Assembly: GCA_946002055.1 (NCBI GenBank)
Contig: CAMFYL010000001.1
Coordinates: forward strand, 114,598-178,597
Reading direction: 5' to 3'
Origin: an uncultured Roseburia sp.
Lineage (GTDB): Bacteria; Bacillota; Clostridia; Lachnospirales; Lachnospiraceae
DNA length: 64,000 bases
Shown here piece after piece: positions 9,334 through 18,700 of the stretch. The translations under genes were made by a program, and so were the position numbers. Numbering within the stretch: the first letter of the stretch is position 1; each line of letters starts with the position of its first letter. The notes below the pieces were generated by a model. The model saw only the letters and a list, made by a program, of their open reading frames with translations, was not told the DNA's origin and made no database searches.

Positions 9334-11277
9334 GTGTTATTTTTGGCAACAGGTAATTCTAGAAAGAAAACAAGAAAACCACAGAAGCGTCTATTGAAAA
9401 GAATGCAAAACAAGCTCTACTTTGTGTTTGGCTTTATTTGCGTTCTTTTTGTGGTTCTAATTGGACGCTTGATGTATATCGAATATACCAGCGGAGACAA
9501 ATACGAAAAGATTGTTCTTGCGCAACAACAGTATGACAGTACAATCATCCCATATCAGAGAGGGGATATTTTGGACTCTAAGGGTACCATTTTGGCAACT
9601 TGTGTGGATGTGTATAATGTGGTCCTTGACTGTAAAGTGTTAAATGCAAATGAGGACAAGATTGCATCCACTATTTCTTATTTGGAGCTATGTTTTCCGG
9701 ATATTAAGGGTGAGACAGTACGCCAGCAGCTTGCAGACAACCCTAAGGGACAGTATGTTGTCCTTGCAAAGAAAGTTCCATATGAGCAGATGCAGAAATG
9801 TCAGCAGTTTATGGATGACGAAGAGAAGGGCAAGGAGATTGTTGGCATTTGGTTTGAAAAGGAATATATCAGAAAGTATCCTTACAATAGCCTGGCTGCT
9901 TCTGTTTTGGGATTTTCCACATCCACACAGGGCGTGATTGGTCTGGAGAAACAGTATAACAACGAGTTGAACGGTACCAACGGACGAGCATATGGATATC
10001 TCAATGCAGACAGTAATGTGGAGCAGACAGTGGTGGAACCGGAAAACGGTCATTCCGTTGTGACAACCATCGATGCAAATATTCAAACCATCGTAGAGGA
10101 GGCAATCCTTAAGGCAAATGCGGAGCTTTTGGCTGAGGGGTATACGCCACCGGAGCAGACGGAGAATTCGGAAGGCCAGGAGACAGAAGAAGCAAAGCCA
10201 AAGTTTGAGAATCCGTCTCTGGGAAGTAACAACACGGCAGCTATCGTTATGAACCCGAAGAATGGTGAGATTCTTGCAATGGCAAGCTACCCCGGATTTG
10301 ATTTAAACAATCCCAAGGATTTATCAGGACTTTATACAGAAGAACAGCTTGCACAAATGAGTGAGGAGCAGAAGCTGGATATTGTCAATAATATTTGGCA
10401 GAATTATCCGGTGACCAAAACCTTTGAACCGGGATCTACGTTTAAACCATTTACCGTTGCTATGGGGCTGGACACTGGGACGCTGCAGGGAGAAGAGACA
10501 TATTTCTGTGATGGTGGTGAAGAAGTGGGTGGATGGACCATTGGCTGTGTAAAGCGAGAAGGCCACGGAGAAGAGGATATTCGCTGGGCACTTGCCAATT
10601 CATGTAACGATGCCTTGATGCAGATGGTTCGCGTCATTGGACCAAGCAATTTTGCGAAGTTTATGTCCGTATATGGCTTCGGACAGAAGACCAATATTGA
10701 TCTTCCGGGAGAGGCAAGTACAGCGGGGTTGATTTTTAACGAACAGCAGCTGGCGGAGACAGAGGCAAACCTGGCAACCAACTCCTTTGGACAGAACTTT
10801 AATGTGACCATGATTCAGTTGGCCACCGGCTTTTGTTCCTTGGTAAATGGTGGTGATATGTACCAGCCACATATTGTGAAAAGAATCGTGGATGAGTCCG
10901 GGGATACCGTAAAGGAGGTCTCTCCTGTCATTATGAAGCGGACGGTGTCGAAGGATGTAAGTAATATGCTTCTTGACTATATGCTTACCGTTGTTGACGA
11001 GGGAACCGGTAAAAAAGCCGCTGTGGAGGGATACCAGATTGCAGGTAAGACAGGTACTGCAGAAAAGCAACCACGTGAGGAGAATAACTACGTTGTGTCC
11101 TTTATCGGATGTGCGCCTTATGATGATCCGGAAGTGGTGGTATATGTTGCAATTGATACACCTCATGTGGCAGCACAGGATAAATGTTCTTATTCATCCT
11201 ATATTGCAAAGGATATTTTTGAACAGATTCTGCCATATTTGAATATAAAAAGCATTCCGGTGGAACCGGAAGAATAA
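9334..11277 (+). CDS. Class B penicillin-binding protein (FtsI/SpoVD type)
   Basis: Monofunctional transpeptidase for peptidoglycan cross-linking during division or spore cortex formation, 647 residues. A basic N-terminus and one membrane anchor (about 28-50) precede the dimerisation domain. The catalytic domain has all three motifs: S-T-F-K near residue 368, S-C-N near 423 and K-T-G near 572. A low-complexity Glu/Pro insert lies near residues 270-290. No PASTA domain is visible. The chosen start is GTG at 9334; TTG at 9343 is possible, and neither has a strong SD, which suggests translational coupling to ftsL 6 nt upstream. Confidence 0.93.
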   Translation: MLFLATGNSRKKTRKPQKRLLKRMQNKLYFVFGFICVLFVVLIGRLMYIEYTSGDKYEKIVLAQQQYDSTIIPYQRGDILDSKGTILATCVDVYNVVLDCKVLNANEDKIASTISYLELCFPDIKGETVRQQLADNPKGQYVVLAKKVPYEQMQKCQQFMDDEEKGKEIVGIWFEKEYIRKYPYNSLAASVLGFSTSTQGVIGLEKQYNNELNGTNGRAYGYLNADSNVEQTVVEPENGHSVVTTIDANIQTIVEEAILKANAELLAEGYTPPEQTENSEGQETEEAKPKFENPSLGSNNTAAIVMNPKNGEILAMASYPGFDLNNPKDLSGLYTEEQLAQMSEEQKLDIVNNIWQNYPVTKTFEPGSTFKPFTVAMGLDTGTLQGEETYFCDGGEEVGGWTIGCVKREGHGEEDIRWALANSCNDALMQMVRVIGPSNFAKFMSVYGFGQKTNIDLPGEASTAGLIFNEQQLAETEANLATNSFGQNFNVTMIQLATGFCSLVNGGDMYQPHIVKRIVDESGDTVKEVSPVIMKRTVSKDVSNMLLDYMLTVVDEGTGKKAAVEGYQIAGKTGTAEKQPREENNYVVSFIGCAPYDDPEVVVYVAIDTPHVAAQDKCSYSSYIAKDIFEQILPYLNIKSIPVEPEE

Positions 11278-11307
11278 ACTAATATAAATGTGTCTTTGGG
11301 GGTATGT

Positions 11308-13032
11308 ATGAATCAGTTAAAGACCTACTCCTATCAAAAGACAAAGATTTTAGGATATCTGTATATTGCAGCCCTTATCTTCCTCTGCTTTCGTGTGGTG
11401 TATCTCATGGTGTTTCGAGCCAGTCACTATGCAGAGTTGGCAGTGGAAGTGGAGCAGAGAGAACGCCATATCAAAGCGGCACGAGGACGTATCATTGATA
11501 GAAATGGCACGATTCTTGCATCCAACAAAACGGTGTGCACAATTTCTGTCATACATTCGCAAATCCAAGATGAGGATAAAGTAATTGCCTGTTTATCAAA
11601 GCAGCTTGAGATGGACAAAGAGGAGATTGCAAAAAAGGTACAAAAAAACTCATCCATTGAAAAAATAAAATCCAACGTGAGCAAAGAGGTGGGAGATGCC
11701 ATTCGGGATTATGAACTGGCAGGGGTGAAGGTGGATGACGACTACAAACGTTTTTATCCTTACGACAGTCTTCTGTCCAAGGTGATAGGCTTTACCGGCG
11801 GAGATAATCAGGGGATTATTGGTATTGAGAGTACATACGATGACGAACTGCAGGGGATTGATGGTAAGATTCTTACCTACACCGATGCCAAAGGAGTGGA
11901 GCTGCCGGAGCTTGGAGAAGTGAGGCTGGAACCGGAAGCGGGCAGAGACTTGTATGTGAGCCTGGATTATAATATTTGCAAATTTGCCACACAGCTTGCA
12001 TATCAGACCATGGAAAAGCATCAGGCAAAGGCGGTGGAGATGATCGTTATGAATCCACAAAACGGAGAGATTCTAGCTATGGTCAATGCCCCGGAATTTT
12101 CTCTGTCAAACCCATTTACCCTGACAGAAGAACTTCCGGCAGATGCAACGGAGAAGCAGAAAAACGATGCGTTAAATGAAATGTGGCGAAATACTTGCAT
12201 CAGTGATACCTACGAGCCGGGATCTTCTTTTAAGATCATTACCACGGCTGCCGCTTTGGAGGAAAAAGTGGTATCCCTGGATGAACAATTCAACTGTAGT
12301 GGCAGCATTATGGTGGAGGATCGCAAAATCCGATGTCATAAGACCACAGGTCATGGCAGTCAGGATTTTACCCATGCCATTATGAATTCCTGTAACCCGG
12401 TGTTCATTCAGCTGGGGCTTCGCCTTGGAGCACCACGCTTTTTTCACTATTTTGAACAGTTTCAGATGCTTGGCAAAACGGGTGTAGACATGCCGGGTGA
12501 AGCGTCCACCATTATGCATAAGTTAGATAATGTAGGTCCGGTGGAACTGGCTACCATCTCCTTTGGACAGTCTTTTCAGGTGACGCCCATTCAGATGGCA
12601 ACCACAGTTTCTTCTCTGGTCAATGGAGGAAAGCGAATCACGCCCCATGTGGCTGTGGAAAGCCGAGAGAGAAATGGAGATGAGAAGAAAACTTTCCGTT
12701 ATCCGGATAAGGGAAATGTTGTTTCAAAGGACACTTCCGAGACCTTGCAGTACTTGTTATATCAGGTGGTGTCGGAGGGGACGGGAAAGAATGGACAGGT
12801 AGAAGGATACGCTGTGGGAGGAAAGACAGCCACATCCCAGATGCTTCCCAGAGGCAGCGGGAAATACATTGCTTCCTTTGTGGGATTTGCGCCGGCAGAC
12901 GATCCCCAGGTGTTAGCCCTGGTTATTATTCACGAACCTGTTGGAATTTACTATGGAGGAACCATAGCGGCACCGGTAGTGAGCCAGTTGTTTACAAACA
13001 TCCTTCCTTACCTTGAGATATTGCAGAAATAG
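11308..13032 (+). CDS. Second class B penicillin-binding protein, KTA variant
   Basis: Second transpeptidase of the tandem pair, 574 residues from ATG 11308. I prefer this start to GTG 11290 because TTTGGGGGT lies six bases upstream of it. One membrane helix (about 14-36) anchors the protein. The nucleophile motif S-S-F-K is near residue 306 and S-C-N near 361. The third motif reads K506-T-A (GCC at 12829-12831) where nearly all PBPs have K-T-G. The fold is otherwise complete and the frame intact, so it is a variant and not a pseudogene. One of the pair is likely FtsI and the other SpoVD-like; I cannot say which. Confidence 0.92.
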   Translation: MNQLKTYSYQKTKILGYLYIAALIFLCFRVVYLMVFRASHYAELAVEVEQRERHIKAARGRIIDRNGTILASNKTVCTISVIHSQIQDEDKVIACLSKQLEMDKEEIAKKVQKNSSIEKIKSNVSKEVGDAIRDYELAGVKVDDDYKRFYPYDSLLSKVIGFTGGDNQGIIGIESTYDDELQGIDGKILTYTDAKGVELPELGEVRLEPEAGRDLYVSLDYNICKFATQLAYQTMEKHQAKAVEMIVMNPQNGEILAMVNAPEFSLSNPFTLTEELPADATEKQKNDALNEMWRNTCISDTYEPGSSFKIITTAAALEEKVVSLDEQFNCSGSIMVEDRKIRCHKTTGHGSQDFTHAIMNSCNPVFIQLGLRLGAPRFFHYFEQFQMLGKTGVDMPGEASTIMHKLDNVGPVELATISFGQSFQVTPIQMATTVSSLVNGGKRITPHVAVESRERNGDEKKTFRYPDKGNVVSKDTSETLQYLLYQVVSEGTGKNGQVEGYAVGGKTATSQMLPRGSGKYIASFVGFAPADDPQVLALVIIHEPVGIYYGGTIAAPVVSQLFTNILPYLEILQK

Positions 13033-13098
13033 ATAAAATCAACTATACTAGAACAGTTAGAAATTTGCGAAAGAAAGCAAGAGAAACAAGGAGTAATT

Positions 13099-14052
13099 AT
13101 GATTGAGAAAATTTTGATTCCGGTGTTGGTTTCCTTTGGTATTGCAACACTATTAGGACCTATTGTTATCCCATTTTTGCGAAGACTGAAAGTGGGGCAG
13201 ACAGAGAGAGAAGAGTTGAAATCTCACCAGGTGAAGACTGGTACACCTACTATGGGTGGGGTGATTATTTTGGCGGCGGTGATTGTCACATCGATTCTAT
13301 TTATCCCACGATATCCTAAGGTGGTGCCAATTCTTTTCTTGACGGTAGGCTTTGGAATCATTGGATTTTTAGATGATTACCTGAAAGTAGTACTTCGTCG
13401 TTCTGATGGACTTTTGGCTTGGCAGAAGATGCTGTTGCAGATTGTGGTGACTACAGTATTTCTCATTTATCTTGTGAAGTTTACAGATGTTTCTTTGACG
13501 ATGCTGGTACCATTTTCCGGAGGAAAATATGTGGATTTGGGATGGGTTGCCATACCATTGTTCTATTTAGCGGTGATTGGTACAGTTAATGGTGTAAACT
13601 TTACCGATGGTCTCGATGGCCTTGCAACATCTGTGACGGTACTTGTTGCAGTATTCTTCACGGTTGTTGCTGTTGGAACAGGCAGTGGTATTGAGCCGGT
13701 GACCTGTGCAGTGGTTGGAGCCCTGTTGGGATTTCTGTTGTTTAATGTATATCCGGCCAGCGTTTTTATGGGGGATACCGGTTCCCTTGCACTGGGAGGA
13801 TTTGTGGCTGCTACAGCCTACATGCTGCAGATGCCATTGTTTATCTTACTGGTGGGGTTGGTTTATCTTGTAGAGGTTATCTCCGTCATCATGCAGGTTG
13901 GCTACTTTAAGCTTACACATGGAAAGAGAATCTTTAAGATGGCTCCTATTCATCATCATTTTGAATTGTCAGGTTGGTCTGAGACTAGAGTAGTGGCTTG
14001 CTTCTCGGTTGTGACAGCGTTACTTTGCTTAGTTGCATATGTGGCTATGTAA
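13099..14052 (+). CDS. mraY: Phospho-N-acetylmuramoyl-pentapeptide transferase
   Basis: Polytopic membrane enzyme that transfers phospho-MurNAc-pentapeptide from UDP to undecaprenyl phosphate, making lipid I. The 317 residues match the family, with about ten hydrophobic segments. The catalytic Asp pair is in GFLDDYLKV (about 90-98), NFTDGLDGLA lies near residues 172-181, and the family's HHHFE is near 291-295. The SD is AAGGAG. It lies in the wall-precursor part of the cluster, followed by murD. Confidence 0.98.
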   Translation: MIEKILIPVLVSFGIATLLGPIVIPFLRRLKVGQTEREELKSHQVKTGTPTMGGVIILAAVIVTSILFIPRYPKVVPILFLTVGFGIIGFLDDYLKVVLRRSDGLLAWQKMLLQIVVTTVFLIYLVKFTDVSLTMLVPFSGGKYVDLGWVAIPLFYLAVIGTVNGVNFTDGLDGLATSVTVLVAVFFTVVAVGTGSGIEPVTCAVVGALLGFLLFNVYPASVFMGDTGSLALGGFVAATAYMLQMPLFILLVGLVYLVEVISVIMQVGYFKLTHGKRIFKMAPIHHHFELSGWSETRVVACFSVVTALLCLVAYVAM

Positions 14053-14070
14053 AGAGACGGGAGGTATATT

Positions 14071-15432
14071 TTGGATATTTCACAGAATACATTTATTGTA
14101 GTAGGAACAGGAATCAGTGGCGTTGCCGCAACAGAGCTTTTACTGAAGCGTGGCGCCAAGGTGTTTTTGTATGATGGCAACGCCGGCTTGGATGTGGGAG
14201 CGCTGAGAGATAAGAATCCGGCCCTGGCTGATGTGGAAATTCTTCTTGAGGTTGTGCCCAAGGAAGTGCTTTCACAAGTGAATGTTGCGGTTCTTAGCCC
14301 AGGCGTACCTACAGATATTCCTTTGGTGGATAGCTTCCGTGACTATGGGATTGCTATCTGGGGTGAGATTGAGCTTGCATATGTTTGCGGAAAAGGCCGC
14401 ATCGTGGCTATTACCGGAACCAATGGCAAGACCACCACAACATCCCTTGTTGGTCACATTATGTCCGGCTTTTTTTCAAAGGTAAATGTGGTGGGAAATA
14501 TTGGTATTCCATATACCAAAGTTGTGGATGAGATGACAGATGATACGGTGGTTGTTGCAGAGATTAGTAGCTTCCAGCTGGAAACGACTGTCACCTTTGC
14601 ACCAAAGGTGTCTGCAATTTTAAATATCACTCCGGATCACTTGAATCGTCATCATACGATGGAGAATTATATCGCTGCAAAGGAAAGCATCACCAAGAAT
14701 CAAGGAGAAGAGGATATTTGTGTTCTCAATTACAATGATTTTGTACTTCGAGCTTTCGGAGAACAGCTTACACAAAGAGTTGTGTTTTTTTCCAGCACGG
14801 AGGAATTGTCTGAGGGCCTCTATGTGAAGAATCATCATATTGTATGGGCAAGAGATGGCATCGTTGAAGACATTATAGATGTTGACGAGATGCAGATTTT
14901 AGGAGCCCATAATCATGAGAATGCTATGGCAGCCATTGCCATATGCCATGGCATGGGGGTTCCCATGGATGTGATTGTCTCCGGCCTAAAAACCTTTCAG
15001 GCAGTGGAACATCGCATTGAGTTTGTGTGCAAGAAGAATGACATTGCATTTTACAATGATTCCAAGGGAACCAATCCTGACGCGGCAATCAAGGGGATTC
15101 TTGCTATGAATCGCAAAACTGTCTTGATTGGCGGAGGATATGATAAAGAATCTACTTATGATGAGTGGATTGAGAGCTTTGGCGGCAAGGTGAAAAAACT
15201 TGTACTGATTGGTCAGACAAAAGAAAAGATTGCAGATTGCGCCAAGGCCCACGGATTTATGGATTTTGAATTTGCTGACTCTTTGGAGGAGGCCATTGAC
15301 ATCGCCTATGAGACGGCAGCACCGGGTGAGGCCGTTCTTCTGTCCCCTGCATGTGCCAGCTGGGGTATGTTTGATAACTATGAACAGCGCGGTGATATCT
15401 TTAAGGAATATGTGAGAAATCTAAAGGAGTAG
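14071..15432 (+). CDS. murD: UDP-N-acetylmuramoyl-L-alanine:D-glutamate ligase
   Basis: Cytoplasmic ATP-dependent ligase that adds D-Glu to UDP-MurNAc-L-Ala. The 453 residues show the Mur ligase order: an N-terminal Rossmann-like domain beginning IVVGTGISGVAA, a central ATPase domain with ITGTNGKTTTTSLV near residues 114-127, and a C-terminal domain with YNDSKGTNPDA near 328-338. The start is TTG at 14071 behind GGGAGG. The substrate-side ligases murC, murE and murF are not in this cluster. Confidence 0.97.
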   Translation: MDISQNTFIVVGTGISGVAATELLLKRGAKVFLYDGNAGLDVGALRDKNPALADVEILLEVVPKEVLSQVNVAVLSPGVPTDIPLVDSFRDYGIAIWGEIELAYVCGKGRIVAITGTNGKTTTTSLVGHIMSGFFSKVNVVGNIGIPYTKVVDEMTDDTVVVAEISSFQLETTVTFAPKVSAILNITPDHLNRHHTMENYIAAKESITKNQGEEDICVLNYNDFVLRAFGEQLTQRVVFFSSTEELSEGLYVKNHHIVWARDGIVEDIIDVDEMQILGAHNHENAMAAIAICHGMGVPMDVIVSGLKTFQAVEHRIEFVCKKNDIAFYNDSKGTNPDAAIKGILAMNRKTVLIGGGYDKESTYDEWIESFGGKVKKLVLIGQTKEKIADCAKAHGFMDFEFADSLEEAIDIAYETAAPGEAVLLSPACASWGMFDNYEQRGDIFKEYVRNLKE

Positions 15433-15435
15433 TGT

Positions 15436-16527
15436 ATGAAAAAAACCAAATACATTGACTACACCTTACTTTTGATGATTATTTGTCTGTTGGCTTTCGG
15501 TCTGGTAATGCTCTATAGTACCAGCGCATACAATGCCACTCTCAAGTACGGAGATTCTACCTTTTATCTCAAGAAGCAGTTCAAGGCAGCACTTGTGGGC
15601 TTCGTCTTAATGTTTCTTACCATTAAGATAGGATATCGCAACTTTAAGCGCTTTGCCGGACTGGGATATTTAGTGGCGGCTGTGCTTTGCCTTATGGTTA
15701 ACTTTGTGGGAACCAGTTCCCACGGTTCATCCCGCTGGCTGAATATTGCCGGTGTGTCCTTTCAGCCTTCCGAGCTAGCGAAGGTGGCGGTGATCTTGTA
15801 TCTGGCAACTGCTATTAGTAAGCGGCCGAAAGCTATGCGAGATTTGAAGAACAATGTGCGACTGCTTTTGACCATTGCGCCAATCTTTCTTGTGGTTGCC
15901 TATAACAACCTAAGTACGGCTATTATCATTGCCGGTATTGCCTTTGTCATGGTGTTTATTTCAAGTCCTAAGTATGCACCCTTTGTTCTTTTGATTATTG
16001 GTATGGCAGTGATTGCCTTCCTTTTTGTACTTGGAGCAAAGGGCTCCTATCGAATGGAGCGTATTCAGACCTGGTTGAATCCGGAGAATTATGAAAACGG
16101 ATATCAGACCTTGCAGGGACTGTATGCCATTGGTTCCGGTGGTCTTTTTGGAAAAGGCTTGGGCGAGAGTATCCAGAAGCTTGGCTTTGTGCCTGAGGCC
16201 CAGAATGATATGATCTTTTCCATTGTCTGCGAAGAATTGGGACTTTTCGGAGCCATCTGTGTTATTTTGATGTATATTCTGCTGTTGTGGCGTTTTATTT
16301 TAATTGCCACCAAGGCTAAGGATATGTTTGGGTCTTATCTTGTAATTGGCATTATGACCCACATAGCGTTACAGGTAATTCTAAACATTGCCGTGGTAAC
16401 CAACACCATTCCAAATACGGGCATCACCCTGCCTTTTATCAGTTATGGTGGAACATCTATGATGATTTTGATTGCGGAGATGGGCGTGGCCCTTAGTGTG
16501 TCAAGAGATATGCAGGTAGATATGTAA
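15436..16527 (+). CDS. ftsW: Lipid II polymerase FtsW (SEDS family)
   Basis: Membrane SEDS glycosyltransferase of 363 residues with about ten helices, which polymerises lipid II at the septum together with the class B PBP. Family features are YSTSAYNAT near residue 27, GSSRWLNIAGVSFQPSELAK (about 96-115), and the C-terminal NTGITLPFISYGGTSM (about 328-343). It starts 3 nt after murD. murG, often next in such clusters, is absent, and divIB follows directly. Confidence 0.93.
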   Translation: MKKTKYIDYTLLLMIICLLAFGLVMLYSTSAYNATLKYGDSTFYLKKQFKAALVGFVLMFLTIKIGYRNFKRFAGLGYLVAAVLCLMVNFVGTSSHGSSRWLNIAGVSFQPSELAKVAVILYLATAISKRPKAMRDLKNNVRLLLTIAPIFLVVAYNNLSTAIIIAGIAFVMVFISSPKYAPFVLLIIGMAVIAFLFVLGAKGSYRMERIQTWLNPENYENGYQTLQGLYAIGSGGLFGKGLGESIQKLGFVPEAQNDMIFSIVCEELGLFGAICVILMYILLLWRFILIATKAKDMFGSYLVIGIMTHIALQVILNIAVVTNTIPNTGITLPFISYGGTSMMILIAEMGVALSVSRDMQVDM

Positions 16528-16537
16528 AGGAAAACCT

Positions 16538-17263
16538 ATGAGAGCATTTCGATTTTATTTTTTGAATATTCTGTTGGGAATCATTATTCTCGGCATTGTT
16601 TCTGTGGTGGGAATTGCCATATTCTGCAGCGTTCACAAAGTGAGTGTTGAGGGCAGTACCATTTACACAGAAGAGGAAATCAAGCAGTTTGTTATGGATG
16701 GCAAATATCCAAACAACTCTGTTTACGTTTTTTTGAATAACAAGATAAAACCCAAGAAAGATATTCCCTTTGTTGATAAAGTTACGGTAAAACTCACCGG
16801 CTATGACAAGCTTTCTATCAAGGTGAATGAGAAGGATTGTGTTGGACACATTCCCTTGGAAAAAGGGGGCTTTGCCTACTTTGATGAAGAGGGAAAAGTG
16901 GTGGAAGTGTCCGAGCAATTAATTGAGAGAACCATCGGCGTTTCCGGTGTGTCCTTAAAAAAAGCAGAAGTGGGAGAGAAGGTTGCCCTGAAAAAAGAAC
17001 AGCTGAATTTTATGGTTCAGCTGCTGAAGTCCATGCAAAAATATGAGCTTGCCATTTCCGGTCTCACCTTTGATGAGGTGGGAAATGCAACGGTATCCTA
17101 TGAAAATATGCTAATCTCCGTTGGAAAGGCAGATTTTTTGGAGGAGAAGATGATGCGTCTTTCTTACATTCTCCCGCAATTGGAAGGACAAGCCGGAACA
17201 CTACATTTAGAGAACTGGTCGAAGGATAACACAGATATTGTGTTTCGAAAGGCAGAACAGTAA
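16538..17263 (+). CDS. divIB: Cell division protein DivIB/FtsQ
   Basis: Bitopic divisome protein of 241 residues. One membrane helix (about 8-30) is followed by a POTRA domain (about 33-105) that starts with the typical HKVSVEGSTIYTEEEIKQF, then a beta domain. It acts with FtsL and DivIC outside the membrane to regulate septal wall synthesis. It begins 10 nt after ftsW, so it is cotranscribed. A separate ftsZ promoter follows. Confidence 0.88.
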   Translation: MRAFRFYFLNILLGIIILGIVSVVGIAIFCSVHKVSVEGSTIYTEEEIKQFVMDGKYPNNSVYVFLNNKIKPKKDIPFVDKVTVKLTGYDKLSIKVNEKDCVGHIPLEKGGFAYFDEEGKVVEVSEQLIERTIGVSGVSLKKAEVGEKVALKKEQLNFMVQLLKSMQKYELAISGLTFDEVGNATVSYENMLISVGKADFLEEKMMRLSYILPQLEGQAGTLHLENWSKDNTDIVFRKAEQ

Positions 17264-17297
17264 CCTTGATATTTTTGCATTTTTTCAAAAAAATAGG

Positions 17298-17326
17298 TTG
17301 ATAAATGCATAAAAAATATATATTAT
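17298..17326 (+). promoter_or_regulatory. ftsZ promoter
   Basis: TTGATA (17298-17303) and TATTAT (17321-17326) are separated by 17 nt in a very AT-rich gap. It would give a leader of about 70 nt and let ftsZ be expressed apart from the cluster. Confidence 0.6.
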
Positions 17327-17401
17327 AGTGTATATGAGTTTTAATAGGTAAATTTATGATTTTCGTCGTAGATGATAGATGATAATAAGGAGGAAGAGGT
17401 C

Positions 17402-18619
17402 TTGCTTGAGATTGTAAATGACGCAGCTGGTTCCAATGCTAGAATTATTGTTGTTGGTGTTGGTGGTGCAGGTAATAATGCTGTAAATAGAATGATTGAT
17501 GAAAATATCGGTGGTGTTGAATTCATCGGTATTAACACAGATAAGCAGGCATTGGAGCTTTGTAAGGCTCCTAAGCGCATTCAGATTGGTGAGAAGCTTA
17601 CCAAGGGATTGGGTGCAGGTGCACAGCCTGAGATTGGCGAAAAGGCTGCAGAGGAATCTGCAGAGGACATTTCTGCGAACCTTAAGGGAGCAGAGATGGT
17701 ATTCGTAACTTGTGGTATGGGTGGCGGAACCGGTACAGGTGCTGCTCCTGTTGTAGCTAAGATTGCTAAGGAACAGGGAATCCTTACCGTTGGTGTTGTC
17801 ACAAAGCCATTTAACTTTGAAGCTAAGACTCGTATGGTAAACGCCAACTCCGGTATTGAGAAGCTTAAGGAGAACGTAGACACCTTAATTGTCATTCCTA
17901 ACGATAAGCTTTTAGAGATTGTAGATCGCAGAACAACAATGCCTGAGGCATTGAAGAAGGCTGATGAAGTGTTACAGCAGGCAGTTCAGGGAATCACAGA
18001 TTTGATTAATCTTCCTGCACTGATTAACCTTGACTTTGCAGACGTACAGACTGTTATGAAGGACAAGGGTATGGCACATATCGGTATCGGTACAGCTAAG
18101 GGTGATGAGAAGGCTATGGAGGCTGTTCGCCTTGCTGTTGAGAGTCCACTCCTTGATACAACAATCAATGGTGCAACTCATGTTATCATTAACATTTCCG
18201 GAGATATCTCTTTGATGGATGCCAACGCAGCTTCTAACTATGTCAAGGACTTGACTGGCGATTCCGTTAACATTATCTTCGGCGCTAAGTATGATGAGAC
18301 AATGACAGATGAAGCGACTATCACTGTTATTGCTACAGGCTTGGGCGACGGTCCGGCAAAGCCATCAGTTGGTTCACTTCTCAATAATATGCAGTATGCT
18401 AACACAGGTGCTTCTAAGGCAACATCAAGCTTTGGAACATCAACAGGAGTACATAGCAGCTTTGGCACTACGCCTACTCCTAAGCCAGCAACAACTGCAA
18501 CTCCAGAATCTAGCATTCCGAATGCATTCGCAAATATAAGTAAGCCGGTACAGCCTACAAGTACTGTGAAGCAGGAAGATATTAAGATTCCGGAATTTTT
18601 GAAGAACACAAGAAAATAA
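17402..18619 (+). CDS. ftsZ: Cell division GTPase FtsZ
   Basis: Tubulin-like GTPase that forms the Z ring. From TTG at 17402 it has 405 residues. I prefer this start because AAGGAGG (17387-17393) lies 8 nt upstream, while the in-frame ATG at 17372 has no SD and would translate through that SD. Features are the N-terminal [18 protein letters not shown], the tubulin signature GGGTGTG near residue 100, and NFDFADV-type T7 loop residues near 210. A Thr/Ser/Pro-rich linker (about 325-385) leads to the C-terminal KIPEFLK peptide that binds partners. No ftsA lies nearby. Confidence 0.97.
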   Translation: MLEIVNDAAGSNARIIVVGVGGAGNNAVNRMIDENIGGVEFIGINTDKQALELCKAPKRIQIGEKLTKGLGAGAQPEIGEKAAEESAEDISANLKGAEMVFVTCGMGGGTGTGAAPVVAKIAKEQGILTVGVVTKPFNFEAKTRMVNANSGIEKLKENVDTLIVIPNDKLLEIVDRRTTMPEALKKADEVLQQAVQGITDLINLPALINLDFADVQTVMKDKGMAHIGIGTAKGDEKAMEAVRLAVESPLLDTTINGATHVIINISGDISLMDANAASNYVKDLTGDSVNIIFGAKYDETMTDEATITVIATGLGDGPAKPSVGSLLNNMQYANTGASKATSSFGTSTGVHSSFGTTPTPKPATTATPESSIPNAFANISKPVQPTSTVKQEDIKIPEFLKNTRK

Positions 18620-18633
18620 ATTATCGGGTTCGT

Positions 18634-18667
18634 TTCGACAGAATTTATAGAGCCACTTCCTTATAAT
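18634..18667 (+). promoter_or_regulatory. spoIIG promoter with Spo0A box
   Basis: A perfect Spo0A box TTCGACA (18634-18640) lies 21 nt before a consensus -10 TATAAT (18662-18667), and no ordinary -35 is at 17 nt. The same wide spacing with Spo0A sites at the -35 is established for the Spo0A-activated spoIIG promoter of Bacillus subtilis. The predicted start near 18674 falls inside the hairpin loop described next. Confidence 0.75.
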
Positions 18668-18700
18668 CGTGATGATGAGAGGAGGTGGCTTTTTTATTTA
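18651..18700 (+). terminator. ftsZ terminator hairpin carrying the spoIIGA SD
   Basis: AGCCACTTCC (18651-18660) pairs with GGAGGTGGCT (18681-18690), with one G-U wobble, over a 20-nt loop. TTTTTATTT follows. It should stop ftsZ transcripts. Its 3' arm holds the GGAGG that would serve spoIIGA, and the spoIIG -10 sits in the loop. Confidence 0.8.
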
